The translations under genes were made by a program, and so were the position numbers. The notes beneath the pieces were generated by a model. It saw nothing but the letters and a program-made list of their open reading frames with translations. It had not been told where the DNA came from and searched no databases. From an uncultured Lachnospiraceae bacterium (GTDB lineage Bacteria; Bacillota; Clostridia; Lachnospirales; Lachnospiraceae): 64,000 bases of DNA. The stretch is from assembly GCA_900539715.1 (NCBI GenBank), contig UQDA01000002.1:124001-188000 (forward strand), written 5' to 3'. Positions 23,173 through 32,936 of this stretch are shown piece after piece (the first letter of the stretch is position 1; the number at the start of each line of letters is the position of its first letter).

Positions 23173-25275
23173 CTATACGATACGCTTGAATTTGCGTTCC
23201 AGCTCCTGTTTTGTCATCACGACCATGGTAGGCCGCCCGTGAGGGCAATGATAGGGATTATCCAAAGTCAAAAGCTGTTCCAAAAGCTCCTGCATTTCCG
23301 CTGCACTCATGCGATTATTTCCCTTGACAGCGGCCTTACATGCCATTGTGGCGATACGCTCTGCCACCGCAGACGGCGTTCCGGGACGCTGCCCGTTTGC
23401 CAGTTCATCCAGCACATCCTGCAAAAATTCTGCGCTGCAGTGTCCGTATAAGTCGCAGGGGACCGCCCGAAGCGCATAGGAGTTTCCGCCAAAGGAATCT
23501 ATCTCAAAACCAAGCTGTGAAAAATAATCCTGATACTGGGTCAAAAGGGCGGCTTCCGCTCCGGTCAGCGTCACAATAACGGGCGGCATCAGATTCTGGC
23601 TTTCCGCTCTTCCCTCCTGAAAGCGCCGTATCAACCGTTCATATTTAACCTTCTCATGTGCGGCGTGCTGGTCTATCAGTATCATTTTATCCTGATAAAC
23701 GGCTATCCAGTAAGTGTCGAATACCTGCCCCACCAGCCGGTATCCGTCCACCGCCTTTTTTGTAAGAAGCTTTTCCTCAAACAGATCCATCTGCTTTTCA
23801 ATCGCAATATCTGCTTCTTTTTTTTCATAATCCTGCCGCTCTTTACTTACAGTTTCATGTAATCTCACTTTCTCAAAGGGCTGAGGTGGAAGAGAGGCTG
23901 TCGCCTTCAAAGAAGTTTTTTCCTCATGGGGAGGAGAAGCCGGTGCTGAATCGACCGCATCAGTCTCATTGACTGCCTCAGTTCCCTTTTTGTTTGAACC
24001 ACCTTGTATTTTCTGAATTTTCGCGGTATTTTCAAGAGTATTCGGCGCCGGTTTTTGTTGACCAAGCCGGTCTATATCGTGTTTTTTCTGTCCTGCCGGA
24101 ATCTTTGCTCCGTAAAAGGCGTTTTCCTCCCTCACCCTGCCTAAAGAAGACGATGCCGGTCTGTCCTTGATAAGACGTTTTGCCAGCTCTACCGCCGATC
24201 GTTCGGAAACTTCCTTTTCTTCTTTCGACTCCGTTTTTTCAGGGAGCGGTTCCCTCACATCAGAAAGACTCACAGAAGGTATCATCTCTCTTTCGTGCAA
24301 TGCTTCCCTCACGTGCTTTTCCAGGAAATCAAAGACTGCCCTGTTGTCTGAAAACCGTATCTCCATTTTTGACGGATGAACATTGACATCTACAGCCTCT
24401 GTGTCAATCTTCAGATGCAGATACGCCATCGGGAATTTATGCTGCATCAGATATCGCTGATATCCGCTTTCTAAACCTTTGGAAAGTATCTGGCTTTTAA
24501 TATACCGGTTATTGACAAAGAAAAACTCAAAATTTCTGTTTGGACGGACCAAAAGCGGCGTTCCCAAAAAACCCTCCGCTTTCAATCCGTTTTCTTCGAC
24601 CGAAAACGGGAATATTTCCTTTGCTATCTCACGCCCGTATATCCGGTAAACAACTTCCTTTAAGTCACCGCTTCCGGAAGTTGAAAAGCGCGTCTGTCGG
24701 TTTTGCTGAAATGTAAAAGAGATATCGGGACGCGACAGAGCCATGTGTTCCATCAGGCTTGCGATATATCCGCCCTCCGTCGCAGGCGTTTTTAAAAATT
24801 TTTTGCGGGCGGGCGTATTGAAAAACAGATCCCGGATAATAATGGTTGTCCCTTCCGGCGCACCTATCTCCGAAAAGTCTCTTTCCCGTTCACCCTCTAT
24901 ACAATAGCGTACACCGGTCAGGCTTTCCCTGGTCTTTGTTATCAGCTCTACCATTGCCACTGCAGCGATGCTGGAGAGCGCTTCACCCCGAAAGCCGAGA
25001 CTGTGTATCCTTGAAAGATCCTCTACGCCTCTTATCTTGCTCGTAGCATGGCGGAAAAAGGCTTTTTTAACCTCATTTTTTTTGATACCGGAGCCGTTAT
25101 CCGTCACACGGATAAACGTTGTCCCGCCATCCTTTATCTCCACTGTAATAGCGGTAGCGCCCGCATCACAGGCATTTTCCACCAGTTCTTTTACAACGCT
25201 CGCAGGGCGCTCCACCACTTCCCCGGCGGCTATCTGGTCGATAGTCTTATCGTCCAGAACCATTATCTCAGCCAT
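23173..25275 (-). CDS. mutL: DNA mismatch repair protein MutL
   Basis: A 700-residue protein with an N-terminal GHKL ATPase (DNGSGI, GFRGEALSSIA), a long poorly conserved linker (about 335-500), and a C-terminal dimer domain. The endonuclease motif appears as DQHAAHEKVKYER and the zinc-site motif as CPHGRPT near the C-terminus, so this is the nicking type of MutL, as in most Firmicutes that lack MutH. It follows mutS by 15 bases. Start ATG at 25275 follows AAAGGAG. Confidence 0.97.
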   Translation of the reverse strand: MAEIMVLDDKTIDQIAAGEVVERPASVVKELVENACDAGATAITVEIKDGGTTFIRVTDNGSGIKKNEVKKAFFRHATSKIRGVEDLSRIHSLGFRGEALSSIAAVAMVELITKTRESLTGVRYCIEGERERDFSEIGAPEGTTIIIRDLFFNTPARKKFLKTPATEGGYIASLMEHMALSRPDISFTFQQNRQTRFSTSGSGDLKEVVYRIYGREIAKEIFPFSVEENGLKAEGFLGTPLLVRPNRNFEFFFVNNRYIKSQILSKGLESGYQRYLMQHKFPMAYLHLKIDTEAVDVNVHPSKMEIRFSDNRAVFDFLEKHVREALHEREMIPSVSLSDVREPLPEKTESKEEKEVSERSAVELAKRLIKDRPASSSLGRVREENAFYGAKIPAGQKKHDIDRLGQQKPAPNTLENTAKIQKIQGGSNKKGTEAVNETDAVDSAPASPPHEEKTSLKATASLPPQPFEKVRLHETVSKERQDYEKKEADIAIEKQMDLFEEKLLTKKAVDGYRLVGQVFDTYWIAVYQDKMILIDQHAAHEKVKYERLIRRFQEGRAESQNLMPPVIVTLTGAEAALLTQYQDYFSQLGFEIDSFGGNSYALRAVPCDLYGHCSAEFLQDVLDELANGQRPGTPSAVAERIATMACKAAVKGNNRMSAAEMQELLEQLLTLDNPYHCPHGRPTMVVMTKQELERKFKRIV

Positions 25276-25290
25276 GGCACATTCTCCTTT

Positions 25291-27945
25291 TTAACAGTTC
25301 CCCCAGCGGTTTTTCAGCTTGTTCTGCAAACGGTAAAGCGTATTCAGGGCGTCCAGAGGCGTCATCGTGGAAATATCAACGCTCTTTAGCTCTTCCAGAA
25401 CATCCTCGTCCTTTACTGTATCAAACAGGGATATCTGCTCTAAGTCCACCTCGTCATAATGCTTCTGTTTTTTGGCAGTGCTGTCCGTATCTACGGAAAT
25501 ACTCTGGACTTTTTCCGTAATATCATTATCGGAAAGCTGCTTTACGATCTCCTTTGCCCGGTCTATCACCATGTCCGGCACTCCCGCCAGACGCGCCACC
25601 TGAATTCCGTAGCTTTTATCCGCACCGCCCTTGATTATCTTACGTAAAAAGACAATATCATCGCCCTTTTCCTTGACTGCGATACAATAATTGTTCACAT
25701 TCCCTATTTTGCCTTCCAGCTCAGTCAGTTCATGATAATGCGTCGCAAACAATGTCTTTGCTCCTAAAAGCTTGCGGTTGCTGATATGCTCTATCACTGC
25801 CCAGGCAATAGAAAGCCCGTCAAAGGTAGAGGTTCCCCGCCCGATCTCATCCAGTACCAGAAGGCTTTTGGGCGTGGCATTTCTCAGAATATTTGCAACC
25901 TCGTTCATCTCCACCATAAAAGTAGACTGTCCGCTGGCAAGGTCATCCGATGCGCCCACGCGGGTAAATATCCTGTCCACAATGCCGATATTTGCCGTCT
26001 TTGCAGGGACAAAGCTGCCTATCTGAGCCAGCAGTACAATAAGTGCCGTCTGCCGCATATAGGTCGATTTTCCGGCCATATTCGGGCCTGTGATGATAGC
26101 AATACAATGTTTTTGATTATCCAGATAAGTATCGTTTGTGATAAACATATCATGGTCCGTCATCTGCTCTACCACCGGATGTCTGCCATCACGGATATCT
26201 ATCACGCCCTTTTCATTCAATGAGGGACGCACATAATGATTCCGCTCCGCCACAAGAGAAAGAGAACAAAATACATCCAACCGGGCAACTGCTTTGGCGG
26301 TCCGCTGTATCCGCTCTATCTGGGAAGCTATCCTATCGCGCACCTCGCAGAATTTATCATATTCCAGAGAGGTCAGTTTGTCCTCCGCATTTAAAACCAT
26401 ATCCTCCAGCTCCTTTAAACGGGGCATGGAATATCGTTCTGCATTGGTCAGCGTCTGCTTACGGACATAATCCTCGGGAACCATGTCTTTATAGGAATTG
26501 GTCACTTCCAGATAATAGCCGAACACCTTGTTATATTTGACGCGCAGATTTTTGATGCCGGTGCGCTCGCGCTCCTGCTCCTCGAGCTGTGCCAGCCATG
26601 TTTTCCCCTCAGTCTTTGCCGCGCGCAGCTGGTCTATCGTCTCGTCAAATCCCGCCTTTATCATGCCGCCCTCCCGGACAGAAATGGGAGGCTCTTCCTC
26701 AATGGCATTTTCTATCATCTCGTACAGATCGGAAAGAGCGTCTGTTTCCTGTTCTATCTTTACAAGCTCTTCACAATCAAAATCCGCCAGAACACTTTTT
26801 ATCGCAGGAAGCATCTGCATAGAATTCCTAAAGGCGATAAGATCCCTCGGATTCGCAGTCTTGTAGCTTACCTTTCCCAAAAGCCGTTCCATATCATAGA
26901 TGGCATTCAGATATTCGCGTATCTCATCCCGCAACATGGGCGCTTTGCAGAGCTGTTCCACCGCGTCTAATCGACGTTCCATTTCCTCTCTGGAAATGAG
27001 GGGCTGCTCTATCCAGCTTCGCAGCATCCGCGCCCCCATCGCTGTTTTTGTCTTGTCCAGGACCCATAAAAGAGAGCCTCTTTTTTGTTTTTCCCGCAGC
27101 GTTTCCGTCAGCTCCAGATTACGCCGCGTGGAAGAATCCAGCAGCATATACCGGCTTGTCAGATACGGATACAGGTGCGTAAAATGGGCAAGACTGGTTT
27201 TCTGAGTATCGTACAGATACTGTAACAGCCCGCCTGCCGCAATCAGACCGTTTGGAAATTCTTCCACTCCAAGCCCCGTCAGAGTGGATACATGAAAATG
27301 CTTCTGCAGGCATCTGCGACACATATCTTCATCAAAATAGTGCGGTTCCAGCGAATAAATGGTGATATGAAGTCTGTTCTTCAAATCCTCCAGATCTATC
27401 CCGCTCATCAAAAGGGCATCGTTGCAGATGATTTCGGAAGGATGATATTTGTTGATCTCATCCAACAGTCTGCGGGTATCCTCCACCTCCGTTACATAAT
27501 AGTCGCCCGTCGTAACATCCGCGATGGAAATACCCGTTTTTCCCGTAAAAAAAGCGATGCACATGAGGTAGTTGTTCTTCGACTCCTCCAACGCCTGCAC
27601 GTCAAGATTCGTACCCGGCGTCACGATGCGCACCACATCCCGTTTTACCAGTCCTTTTGCCTGCTTCGGATCTTCCATCTGCTCGCAGATCGCAACCTTG
27701 TAGCCTTTGGAAACAAGCTTATCCAGATAGCCTTCTACTGCATGATAGGGAACACCGCACATGGGCGCACGCTCTTCAAGTCCGCAGTTTTTCCCGGTCA
27801 GCGTGATTTCCAGCTCCTTCGATGCAGTGAGCGCATCTTCAAAAAACATTTCGTAAAAATCGCCCAGACGATAAAAAAGGATGCAGTCCGGGTACTGTTT
27901 TTTTGTCTCCAGATACTGCTGCATCATAGGCGTTAATTCTGCCAT
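25291..27945 (-). CDS. mutS: DNA mismatch repair protein MutS
   Basis: An 884-residue protein. The mismatch-binding motif GDFYEMF lies near residue 28, the Walker A GPNMAGKSTYMRQ near 620, Walker B LVLDEIGRGTSTFDGLS downstream, and the C-terminal helix-turn-helix region before a tail of about 80 residues. It recognises mispairs and recruits MutL. It begins a unit mutS-mutL-miaA-PLP enzyme. A promoter and an immediately following terminator-like hairpin precede it. Confidence 0.98.
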   Translation of the reverse strand: MAELTPMMQQYLETKKQYPDCILFYRLGDFYEMFFEDALTASKELEITLTGKNCGLEERAPMCGVPYHAVEGYLDKLVSKGYKVAICEQMEDPKQAKGLVKRDVVRIVTPGTNLDVQALEESKNNYLMCIAFFTGKTGISIADVTTGDYYVTEVEDTRRLLDEINKYHPSEIICNDALLMSGIDLEDLKNRLHITIYSLEPHYFDEDMCRRCLQKHFHVSTLTGLGVEEFPNGLIAAGGLLQYLYDTQKTSLAHFTHLYPYLTSRYMLLDSSTRRNLELTETLREKQKRGSLLWVLDKTKTAMGARMLRSWIEQPLISREEMERRLDAVEQLCKAPMLRDEIREYLNAIYDMERLLGKVSYKTANPRDLIAFRNSMQMLPAIKSVLADFDCEELVKIEQETDALSDLYEMIENAIEEEPPISVREGGMIKAGFDETIDQLRAAKTEGKTWLAQLEEQERERTGIKNLRVKYNKVFGYYLEVTNSYKDMVPEDYVRKQTLTNAERYSMPRLKELEDMVLNAEDKLTSLEYDKFCEVRDRIASQIERIQRTAKAVARLDVFCSLSLVAERNHYVRPSLNEKGVIDIRDGRHPVVEQMTDHDMFITNDTYLDNQKHCIAIITGPNMAGKSTYMRQTALIVLLAQIGSFVPAKTANIGIVDRIFTRVGASDDLASGQSTFMVEMNEVANILRNATPKSLLVLDEIGRGTSTFDGLSIAWAVIEHISNRKLLGAKTLFATHYHELTELEGKIGNVNNYCIAVKEKGDDIVFLRKIIKGGADKSYGIQVARLAGVPDMVIDRAKEIVKQLSDNDITEKVQSISVDTDSTAKKQKHYDEVDLEQISLFDTVKDEDVLEELKSVDISTMTPLDALNTLYRLQNKLKNRWGNC

Positions 27946-27972
27946 CTATGTATTTCTCCTTTATGTCTATAG

Positions 27973-28008
27973 TAAAAATGCGGATATGCTGTTATCGCAT
28001 ACCCGCAT
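27973..28008 (-). terminator. Terminator-like hairpin directly upstream of mutS
   Basis: Minus-strand ATGCGGGTATGC pairs with GCATATCCGCAT (12 bp with one G-U wobble) around a 7-base loop and is followed by TTTTT. It lies between the miaB stop and mutS. It should terminate transcription coming from miaB, yet it is also just downstream of the mutS promoter. Confidence 0.88.
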
Positions 28009-28011
28009 CTA

Positions 28012-28040
28012 ATCATACCACAATTCCTGAATCCTGTAAA
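28012..28040 (-). promoter_or_regulatory. mutS promoter
   Basis: Minus-strand TTTACA (28040-28035), 17-base spacer, TATGAT (28017-28012). The expected transcription start falls at about 28005, which is in the first bases of the hairpin noted just downstream. Confidence 0.75.
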
Positions 28041-28057
28041 TTATGAGAGGGATTTTT

Positions 28058-29503
28058 TCAGCACATATGCCCCGTATAATAAAATCCGTGACACTCTTCC
28101 AGCTTTACATCCACAATCTTTCCTATCAGGGCGTCCGTTCCCGGAAAATGCACGATAGTATTATTGGAAAGCCGTCCCGTCATAAGAGAACCATCCTGCT
28201 CATTTACCTCTTCCACGAGGGCGGGCAGTGTCTGTCCCGCAAGCCGCGCTACCTGCCTGCGCGCGGTATCCTGGACTGTCTTTAATACCCGGTCAAAGCC
28301 TTCCTTTACGACCGCTTCGGAGACCTGTTCCATCGCAGCCGCAGGCGTTCCCGTACGGGGTGAATAAATAAATGTAAAGGCATTGTCAAATCCGACTCTT
28401 TCTATCACGTCTATTGTGTCATCCACATCTTCTGACGTCTCGCCCGGAAAGCCTACCATAATATCCGTTGTCAGCGATATATCCGGTATCTCCCGGCGTA
28501 TCCTGTCCGCCAGCGCGATAAACTGTTCCTTTGTGTAATGACGGTTCATTGCCGTAAGTATCTTTGTCGAACCGGACTGTAACGGCAGATGCAGATGTCG
28601 GCAGATTTTTTCGGATTCCTTCATCACCTGTATAAGCTCATCGGAAAGATCCTTCGGATGAGATGTCATGAAACGTATCCTTTCAATTCCGTCTATCTTT
28701 TCCACTTCACGCAAAAGCTGTGCGAACGTCATCCCATTTTCAAGGTTTTTGCCGTAAGAATTCACATTCTGTCCCAGCAGCATGATTTCTACGACACCAT
28801 CGGCCGCAAGACAGCGAATTTCTTCAAGGATTTCCTCAGGGCGACGGCTCTTTTCCCGCCCGCGCACATAAGGAACGATACAGTAAGTACAGAAGTTGTT
28901 ACATCCGAACATAATATTGATACCGGATTTGAACGGATATTTGCGTTCCACCGGCAGTTCCTCTACAATCTGATCCGTATCCTTCCAGATATCGATGACC
29001 ATCCCGCTGGATTCAAACATCCGGCACAAAAGCTCCGCAAATTTAAAAATATTATGCGTGCCGAATATCAGATCCACAAAGCGATAGCTTTTCTGTATCT
29101 TTTCTATCACAGAAGGCTCCTGCATCATGCACCCGCACAGCGCCACGCGCTTATGAGGATTTTTGCGCTTCATGCTGTTGCAAAAGCCGAGACGTCCATA
29201 TACTCTCTGATTCGCGTTATCACGCACGGTACATGTATTATAAATGACAAAGTCCGCATCTTCGCTGTCTGTAAGGGTAAATCCCACATTTTCCAAAACG
29301 CCGGAAAGCTTCTCGGAATCGCGGGCATTCATCTGACATCCAAACGTCACAACGGCCGCACTGAGGGCATGTCCTGCTGCCTCCGTCTCCTTCTTTACAT
29401 ACTGACGGCATTTTGCGATAAAATAATACTGCCGTGCGGGCTCCTGTTCCGGAGGATTTCCGGTTATATCGATTTTATCAAAGTCTATCGGTTCATACAT
29501 CAT
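28058..29503 (-). CDS. miaB: tRNA-2-methylthio-N6-dimethylallyladenosine synthase MiaB
   Basis: A 481-residue radical-SAM methylthiotransferase. The N-terminal UPF0004 domain has its conserved cysteines (TFGCQMNARDSE, YNTCTVRDNA, LCGCM), the radical SAM motif CNNFCTYCIVPYVRG lies near residue 200, and a TRAM domain ends the protein. An N-terminal extension of about 60 residues is typical of Clostridia. It methylthiolates i6A37 made by MiaA. Start ATG at 29503 (a second ATG precedes or equals it) follows AAAGGAAATATC. Confidence 0.96.
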   Translation of the reverse strand: MMYEPIDFDKIDITGNPPEQEPARQYYFIAKCRQYVKKETEAAGHALSAAVVTFGCQMNARDSEKLSGVLENVGFTLTDSEDADFVIYNTCTVRDNANQRVYGRLGFCNSMKRKNPHKRVALCGCMMQEPSVIEKIQKSYRFVDLIFGTHNIFKFAELLCRMFESSGMVIDIWKDTDQIVEELPVERKYPFKSGINIMFGCNNFCTYCIVPYVRGREKSRRPEEILEEIRCLAADGVVEIMLLGQNVNSYGKNLENGMTFAQLLREVEKIDGIERIRFMTSHPKDLSDELIQVMKESEKICRHLHLPLQSGSTKILTAMNRHYTKEQFIALADRIRREIPDISLTTDIMVGFPGETSEDVDDTIDVIERVGFDNAFTFIYSPRTGTPAAAMEQVSEAVVKEGFDRVLKTVQDTARRQVARLAGQTLPALVEEVNEQDGSLMTGRLSNNTIVHFPGTDALIGKIVDVKLEECHGFYYTGHMC

Positions 29504-29530
29504 TTGTGATATTTCCTTTCCGATGTTTCT

Positions 29531-30763
29531 TTACTCTGCATAGAGCGAAACGATGTTTTTCAAAATCTCCACGCAGCTTATCATGGATTCCACGCAGATA
29601 TATTCATAACGCCCGTGATAATTCATGCCGCCGGTACACAGATTCGGGCAGGGAAGTCCCATGAAGGACAGACGCGCGCCATCCGTTCCTCCGCGTATCG
29701 GGGAAATAACCGGAGTCACACCCGCCTTTTCCATCGCCTTAACGGCGTTATCTATCAGATGGGCATTGTCCGGCATAATCTTTTCTTTCATGTTGAAATA
29801 GCTGTCGTGGATGTGTGCTTCACAAATCTCCCGTCCGTATTTTGCGTTCAGAAAATCAACACATTGTGCGAAAAATGCCTTTTTCTGTTCAAATTTCTCT
29901 CTGTCATGATCCCGTATTATATAGTCCACGGTAACCTCTTCCACAGTGCCTGAAATGGAATCTGCATGATAAAATCCTTCATACATTTCTGTAGAAGCAG
30001 GGTTTTCATAAACAGGCAGCAGACTCTGGAATTCCTGTGCCAGAAGGATGGCATTCAGCATTTTGTTTTTGGCACTGCCCGGATGGACGCTCCTTCCATG
30101 CACGACAAGTTTCGCACCGGCAGCGTTGAAATTCTCATATTCCAGCTCGCCTAAATCGCCGCCGTCAACAGTGTATGCAAAATCTGCTCCAAATCCTTCC
30201 ACATCAAAAAAGTCTACGCCGCGTCCCACTTCTTCATCCGGTGTAAATCCAATGCGTATCGTACCGTGCAAAAATTCCGGATGGGTCAGCAGATATTCCG
30301 CCATCGTCATTATCTCTGCCACACCCGCCTTGTCATCTGCACCCAAAAGAGTCGTCCCGTCAGTAACGATAAGGCTCTTTCCAACAAAGCGGCAAAGCTC
30401 CGGATTTTCCTGTTCGGAAAGGATGATATCTTTTTCCTCATTCAAAACAATATCGCCGCCTGCGTACCCTTCCACAATGCGAGGATTTACATTCGCCCCG
30501 CTCACGGCAGGAGACGTATCCATGTGGGCAATAAAACCGACTGTCGGTGCCTGCTGCCCTTCAGGAAGGTTGGAAGGGATCGTCGCGTACACATAACAAT
30601 GCTCCTCGTCAAATCTGATATCGGATGCGCCCATTTCCCCCAGTTCCTTTACAAGAAGCCGCGCAAGATCTTTTTGCTTTTCTGTGCTGGGCACAACATC
30701 GGATTCACAGGATTCGGTATCTATCTTTACATACCGCAAAAATTTTTCAATAACTGCATTCAT
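29531..30763 (-). CDS. pepT: Peptidase T (tripeptide aminopeptidase)
   Basis: A 410-residue M20B metallopeptidase with the zinc-site segments HMDTSPAVSG, GTTLLGADDKAGVAE and PDEEVGRGVDFF, plus the C-terminal RGGTDGARLS. It removes the N-terminal residue of tripeptides in the cytoplasm. The start ATG at 30763 was chosen because GAAAGGAGC precedes it; earlier in-frame codons have no such site. It lies 15 bases after proA and 28 before miaB. Confidence 0.96.
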   Translation of the reverse strand: MNAVIEKFLRYVKIDTESCESDVVPSTEKQKDLARLLVKELGEMGASDIRFDEEHCYVYATIPSNLPEGQQAPTVGFIAHMDTSPAVSGANVNPRIVEGYAGGDIVLNEEKDIILSEQENPELCRFVGKSLIVTDGTTLLGADDKAGVAEIMTMAEYLLTHPEFLHGTIRIGFTPDEEVGRGVDFFDVEGFGADFAYTVDGGDLGELEYENFNAAGAKLVVHGRSVHPGSAKNKMLNAILLAQEFQSLLPVYENPASTEMYEGFYHADSISGTVEEVTVDYIIRDHDREKFEQKKAFFAQCVDFLNAKYGREICEAHIHDSYFNMKEKIMPDNAHLIDNAVKAMEKAGVTPVISPIRGGTDGARLSFMGLPCPNLCTGGMNYHGRYEYICVESMISCVEILKNIVSLYAE

Positions 30764-30777
30764 TTTGATTGCTCCTT

Positions 30778-32025
30778 TCAGCCACGGGTCTGTCCGTTCC
30801 CGCATATAGTATATTTATAACTTGTCAGTTCCTTTAAGCCCATAGGCCCTCTGGCGTGGAGTTTCTGGGTGCTGATGCCTATCTCCGCACCGAAGCCGAA
30901 TTCAAATCCGTCTGTAAAACGGGTTGAAGCGTTGACATAGACGCAGGCAGCATCTATTCCATTCAAAAAGCTTTCCGCATGCTTCTTATTTTCCGTAATG
31001 ATAGCCTCCGAATGTCCCGTGCCGCAGCGGTTGATATGCGCAATCGCTTCTTTAAGTGAATCTACGGTTTTTACGGAAAGGATCAGCGACAGGTATTCTG
31101 TTTCAAAATCCTTCTCCTGTGCAGCTACACAGCCCTCCAGCGGAAGAAAAGAACGCTCATCCGCCCGTATCTCCACATTTTTATCAAGAAGCTCCCGATA
31201 CAGTCGCGGCAGCAGCGATTCACATATCTTTTCATGCACGACCAGCGATTCGCAGGCGTTACATACGCCAACTCTCTGGGTTTTTGCATTTAAAATGATG
31301 GGTACCGCCTTATCGATATCCGCATCCTCATCCACATAGATGTGGCAGTTTCCGGTCCCGGTCTCAATAACGGGAACCGTACTGTTTTCCACAACGGTGC
31401 GGATGAGCCCTGCACCGCCCCGCGGGATGAGTACATCCAGATAACCGTTCAGCCGCATCATCTCCTGTGCTGCCGCCCTGTCAGCAGAATGAAGGAGCAT
31501 GACTGCATCTGTACAAATACCCTGCTGCTCAAGCGCGCCCCTCAATACCGTCTCAATGGCGATATTGGAACAAAGCGCGTCGCTGCCGCCCTTTAACATC
31601 ACTGCATTCCCGGATTTAAAACACAATCCAAAAGCATCCGCCGTCACGTTCGGCCGTGATTCGTAAATAATTCCTATCACACCGAGAGGAACACGCTTTT
31701 TGGTGATCTCAATGCCATTCGGACGCACAAAGCTCTCTATGACTTCCCCTACCGGGTCAGGAAGCTTGGCTACCTGACGGAGTCCCTGCGCCATCGCTGA
31801 GATACGGTCGCAGCTGAGCATCAGCCGGTCCATAAGCCCTGCCGACATACCGTTTTGTCTGCCTGCCTCCATGTCCTTTTCATTTTCAGAGAGGATATAC
31901 CCTGCCTGTGCTTCCAGCGCATCGGCTGCAGCATTGAGCGCTCTGTTCTTAGTGTCAGAATCCAGCAGTGCGAGCTCATATGCCGCCTTTTTTGCACGTT
32001 TTCCCATTTGTATCAGTTCCGTCAT
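30778..32025 (-). CDS. proA: Gamma-glutamyl phosphate reductase
   Basis: A 415-residue aldehyde-dehydrogenase-fold enzyme of proline biosynthesis. Visible marks are the catalytic cysteine in RVGVCNACESL, the NADP-binding GVIGIIYESRPNVTADA, and the C-terminal ARGPMGLKELTSYK. The start ATG at 32025 follows GAGGAGGACAG. It is separated from proB by a YnzC-like gene and a folate gene, an unusual but tight arrangement. Confidence 0.96.
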   Translation of the reverse strand: MTELIQMGKRAKKAAYELALLDSDTKNRALNAAADALEAQAGYILSENEKDMEAGRQNGMSAGLMDRLMLSCDRISAMAQGLRQVAKLPDPVGEVIESFVRPNGIEITKKRVPLGVIGIIYESRPNVTADAFGLCFKSGNAVMLKGGSDALCSNIAIETVLRGALEQQGICTDAVMLLHSADRAAAQEMMRLNGYLDVLIPRGGAGLIRTVVENSTVPVIETGTGNCHIYVDEDADIDKAVPIILNAKTQRVGVCNACESLVVHEKICESLLPRLYRELLDKNVEIRADERSFLPLEGCVAAQEKDFETEYLSLILSVKTVDSLKEAIAHINRCGTGHSEAIITENKKHAESFLNGIDAACVYVNASTRFTDGFEFGFGAEIGISTQKLHARGPMGLKELTSYKYTICGNGQTRG

Positions 32026-32076
32026 CTGCCTGTCCTCCTCATATAAAAAACACAATTATGAGCATCTTTTCATTTG

Positions 32077-32703
32077 CTAAATTGGAACGCGTATGACCCT
32101 TTTTTCCGTTACGACCATATCCATTCCGACATCATGAGGCTGTGCCGGAATGTAGTCTGTAAGCTGGCATTCAAAGCAGAGCCCCGCAAGAAACGGACGA
32201 TCCTGCTTTGCGGCCGCCCCCAGATAACGGTCATAATATCCGCCGCCGTAACCTATCCGGTCTCCCTTCCTGTCAAAGACAGTCCCGGGAACTATCATGA
32301 GCGTTCTGTAGCCTGCGGCCGGAATATAGCATTCCCCGCTTTCCCGGGGCTCTAAAATCCCGCAAAATCCGGAAATGAGCTCTGAAATACTCCTGATACG
32401 GTAAAATATCATTTCCTTTAATTCCGGAGATACCTTCGGACAGTAAACTGCTTTTTTCAGTTCGAGTGCCGACTGTATCAACTCCCGCGTCGAAATCTCC
32501 GTCCCGAACGAAGCAAACGTCAGAACAGTCTGAGACTCCTGCCATTCCGGGAGCGCGGTAAGATTTTGAAATGCCTGACGGCTTTTTTGAATCCGCCCTT
32601 CTTCTCCCAGTCCATCCCGCCGCTCTTTTCCAAGAGTGCGAAGCTCTTTTACAGAAAGGCTCCCTTTGCGGAGCTTATCGTCAATGGGCAACCTTATTCC
32701 CAT
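32077..32703 (-). CDS. 5-Formyltetrahydrofolate cyclo-ligase
   Basis: A 208-residue protein of the 5-FCL (YgfA/MTHFS) family with the signature GYGGGYYDRYL and the earlier segment VLTFASFGTEISTREL. It converts 5-formyl-THF to 5,10-methenyl-THF with ATP. I place the start at the ATG at 32703, which overlaps the upstream YnzC-like gene by 23 bases; the ribosome binding site (GGGCGAG) is weak, so the exact start is uncertain. Translational coupling is likely. It complements fhs and folD elsewhere in the window. Confidence 0.88.
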   Translation of the reverse strand: MGIRLPIDDKLRKGSLSVKELRTLGKERRDGLGEEGRIQKSRQAFQNLTALPEWQESQTVLTFASFGTEISTRELIQSALELKKAVYCPKVSPELKEMIFYRIRSISELISGFCGILEPRESGECYIPAAGYRTLMIVPGTVFDRKGDRIGYGGGYYDRYLGAAAKQDRPFLAGLCFECQLTDYIPAQPHDVGMDMVVTEKRVIRVPI

Positions 32704-32908
32704 GGGTCTCGCCCAGGTTTTCAATAGTTCCATCAGGATTCTGAATGCTGATATTGTCCAGCTGACTTTTGATATTCTGACGGATGTTGGCAATAAATTC
32801 CTTTCTCAATAAAGCCTGTTCCTGCTTTTCGTCTTCCGTCAGTCCTCCGGGTGTTTTTGATTTGTGATAAAGCGCGTTGATACGCGCGATTTTTTCATCT
32901 ATCGTCAT
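32681..32908 (-). CDS. YnzC/DUF896-family small protein
   Basis: A 75-residue helical protein with IARINALYHKSK, GLTEDEKQEQALLRKEF and DNISIQNPDG, the pattern of the YnzC (DUF896) family. In Bacillus YnzC is induced in an SOS-linked locus, but its function is unknown. The start ATG at 32908 follows AGGAGGAAAC. Its 3' end overlaps the cyclo-ligase start, and it sits between proB and the folate gene. Confidence 0.88.
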   Translation of the reverse strand: MTIDEKIARINALYHKSKTPGGLTEDEKQEQALLRKEFIANIRQNIKSQLDNISIQNPDGTIENLGETHGNKVAH

Positions 32909-32936
32909 GTTTCCTCCTGTTGGTGATGTGTAAATA

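Noticed and set aside
28589..29509. 306-codon plus-strand frame antisense to miaB
   Set aside because: It is fully covered by miaB with intact radical SAM cysteines and shows no domain of its own.
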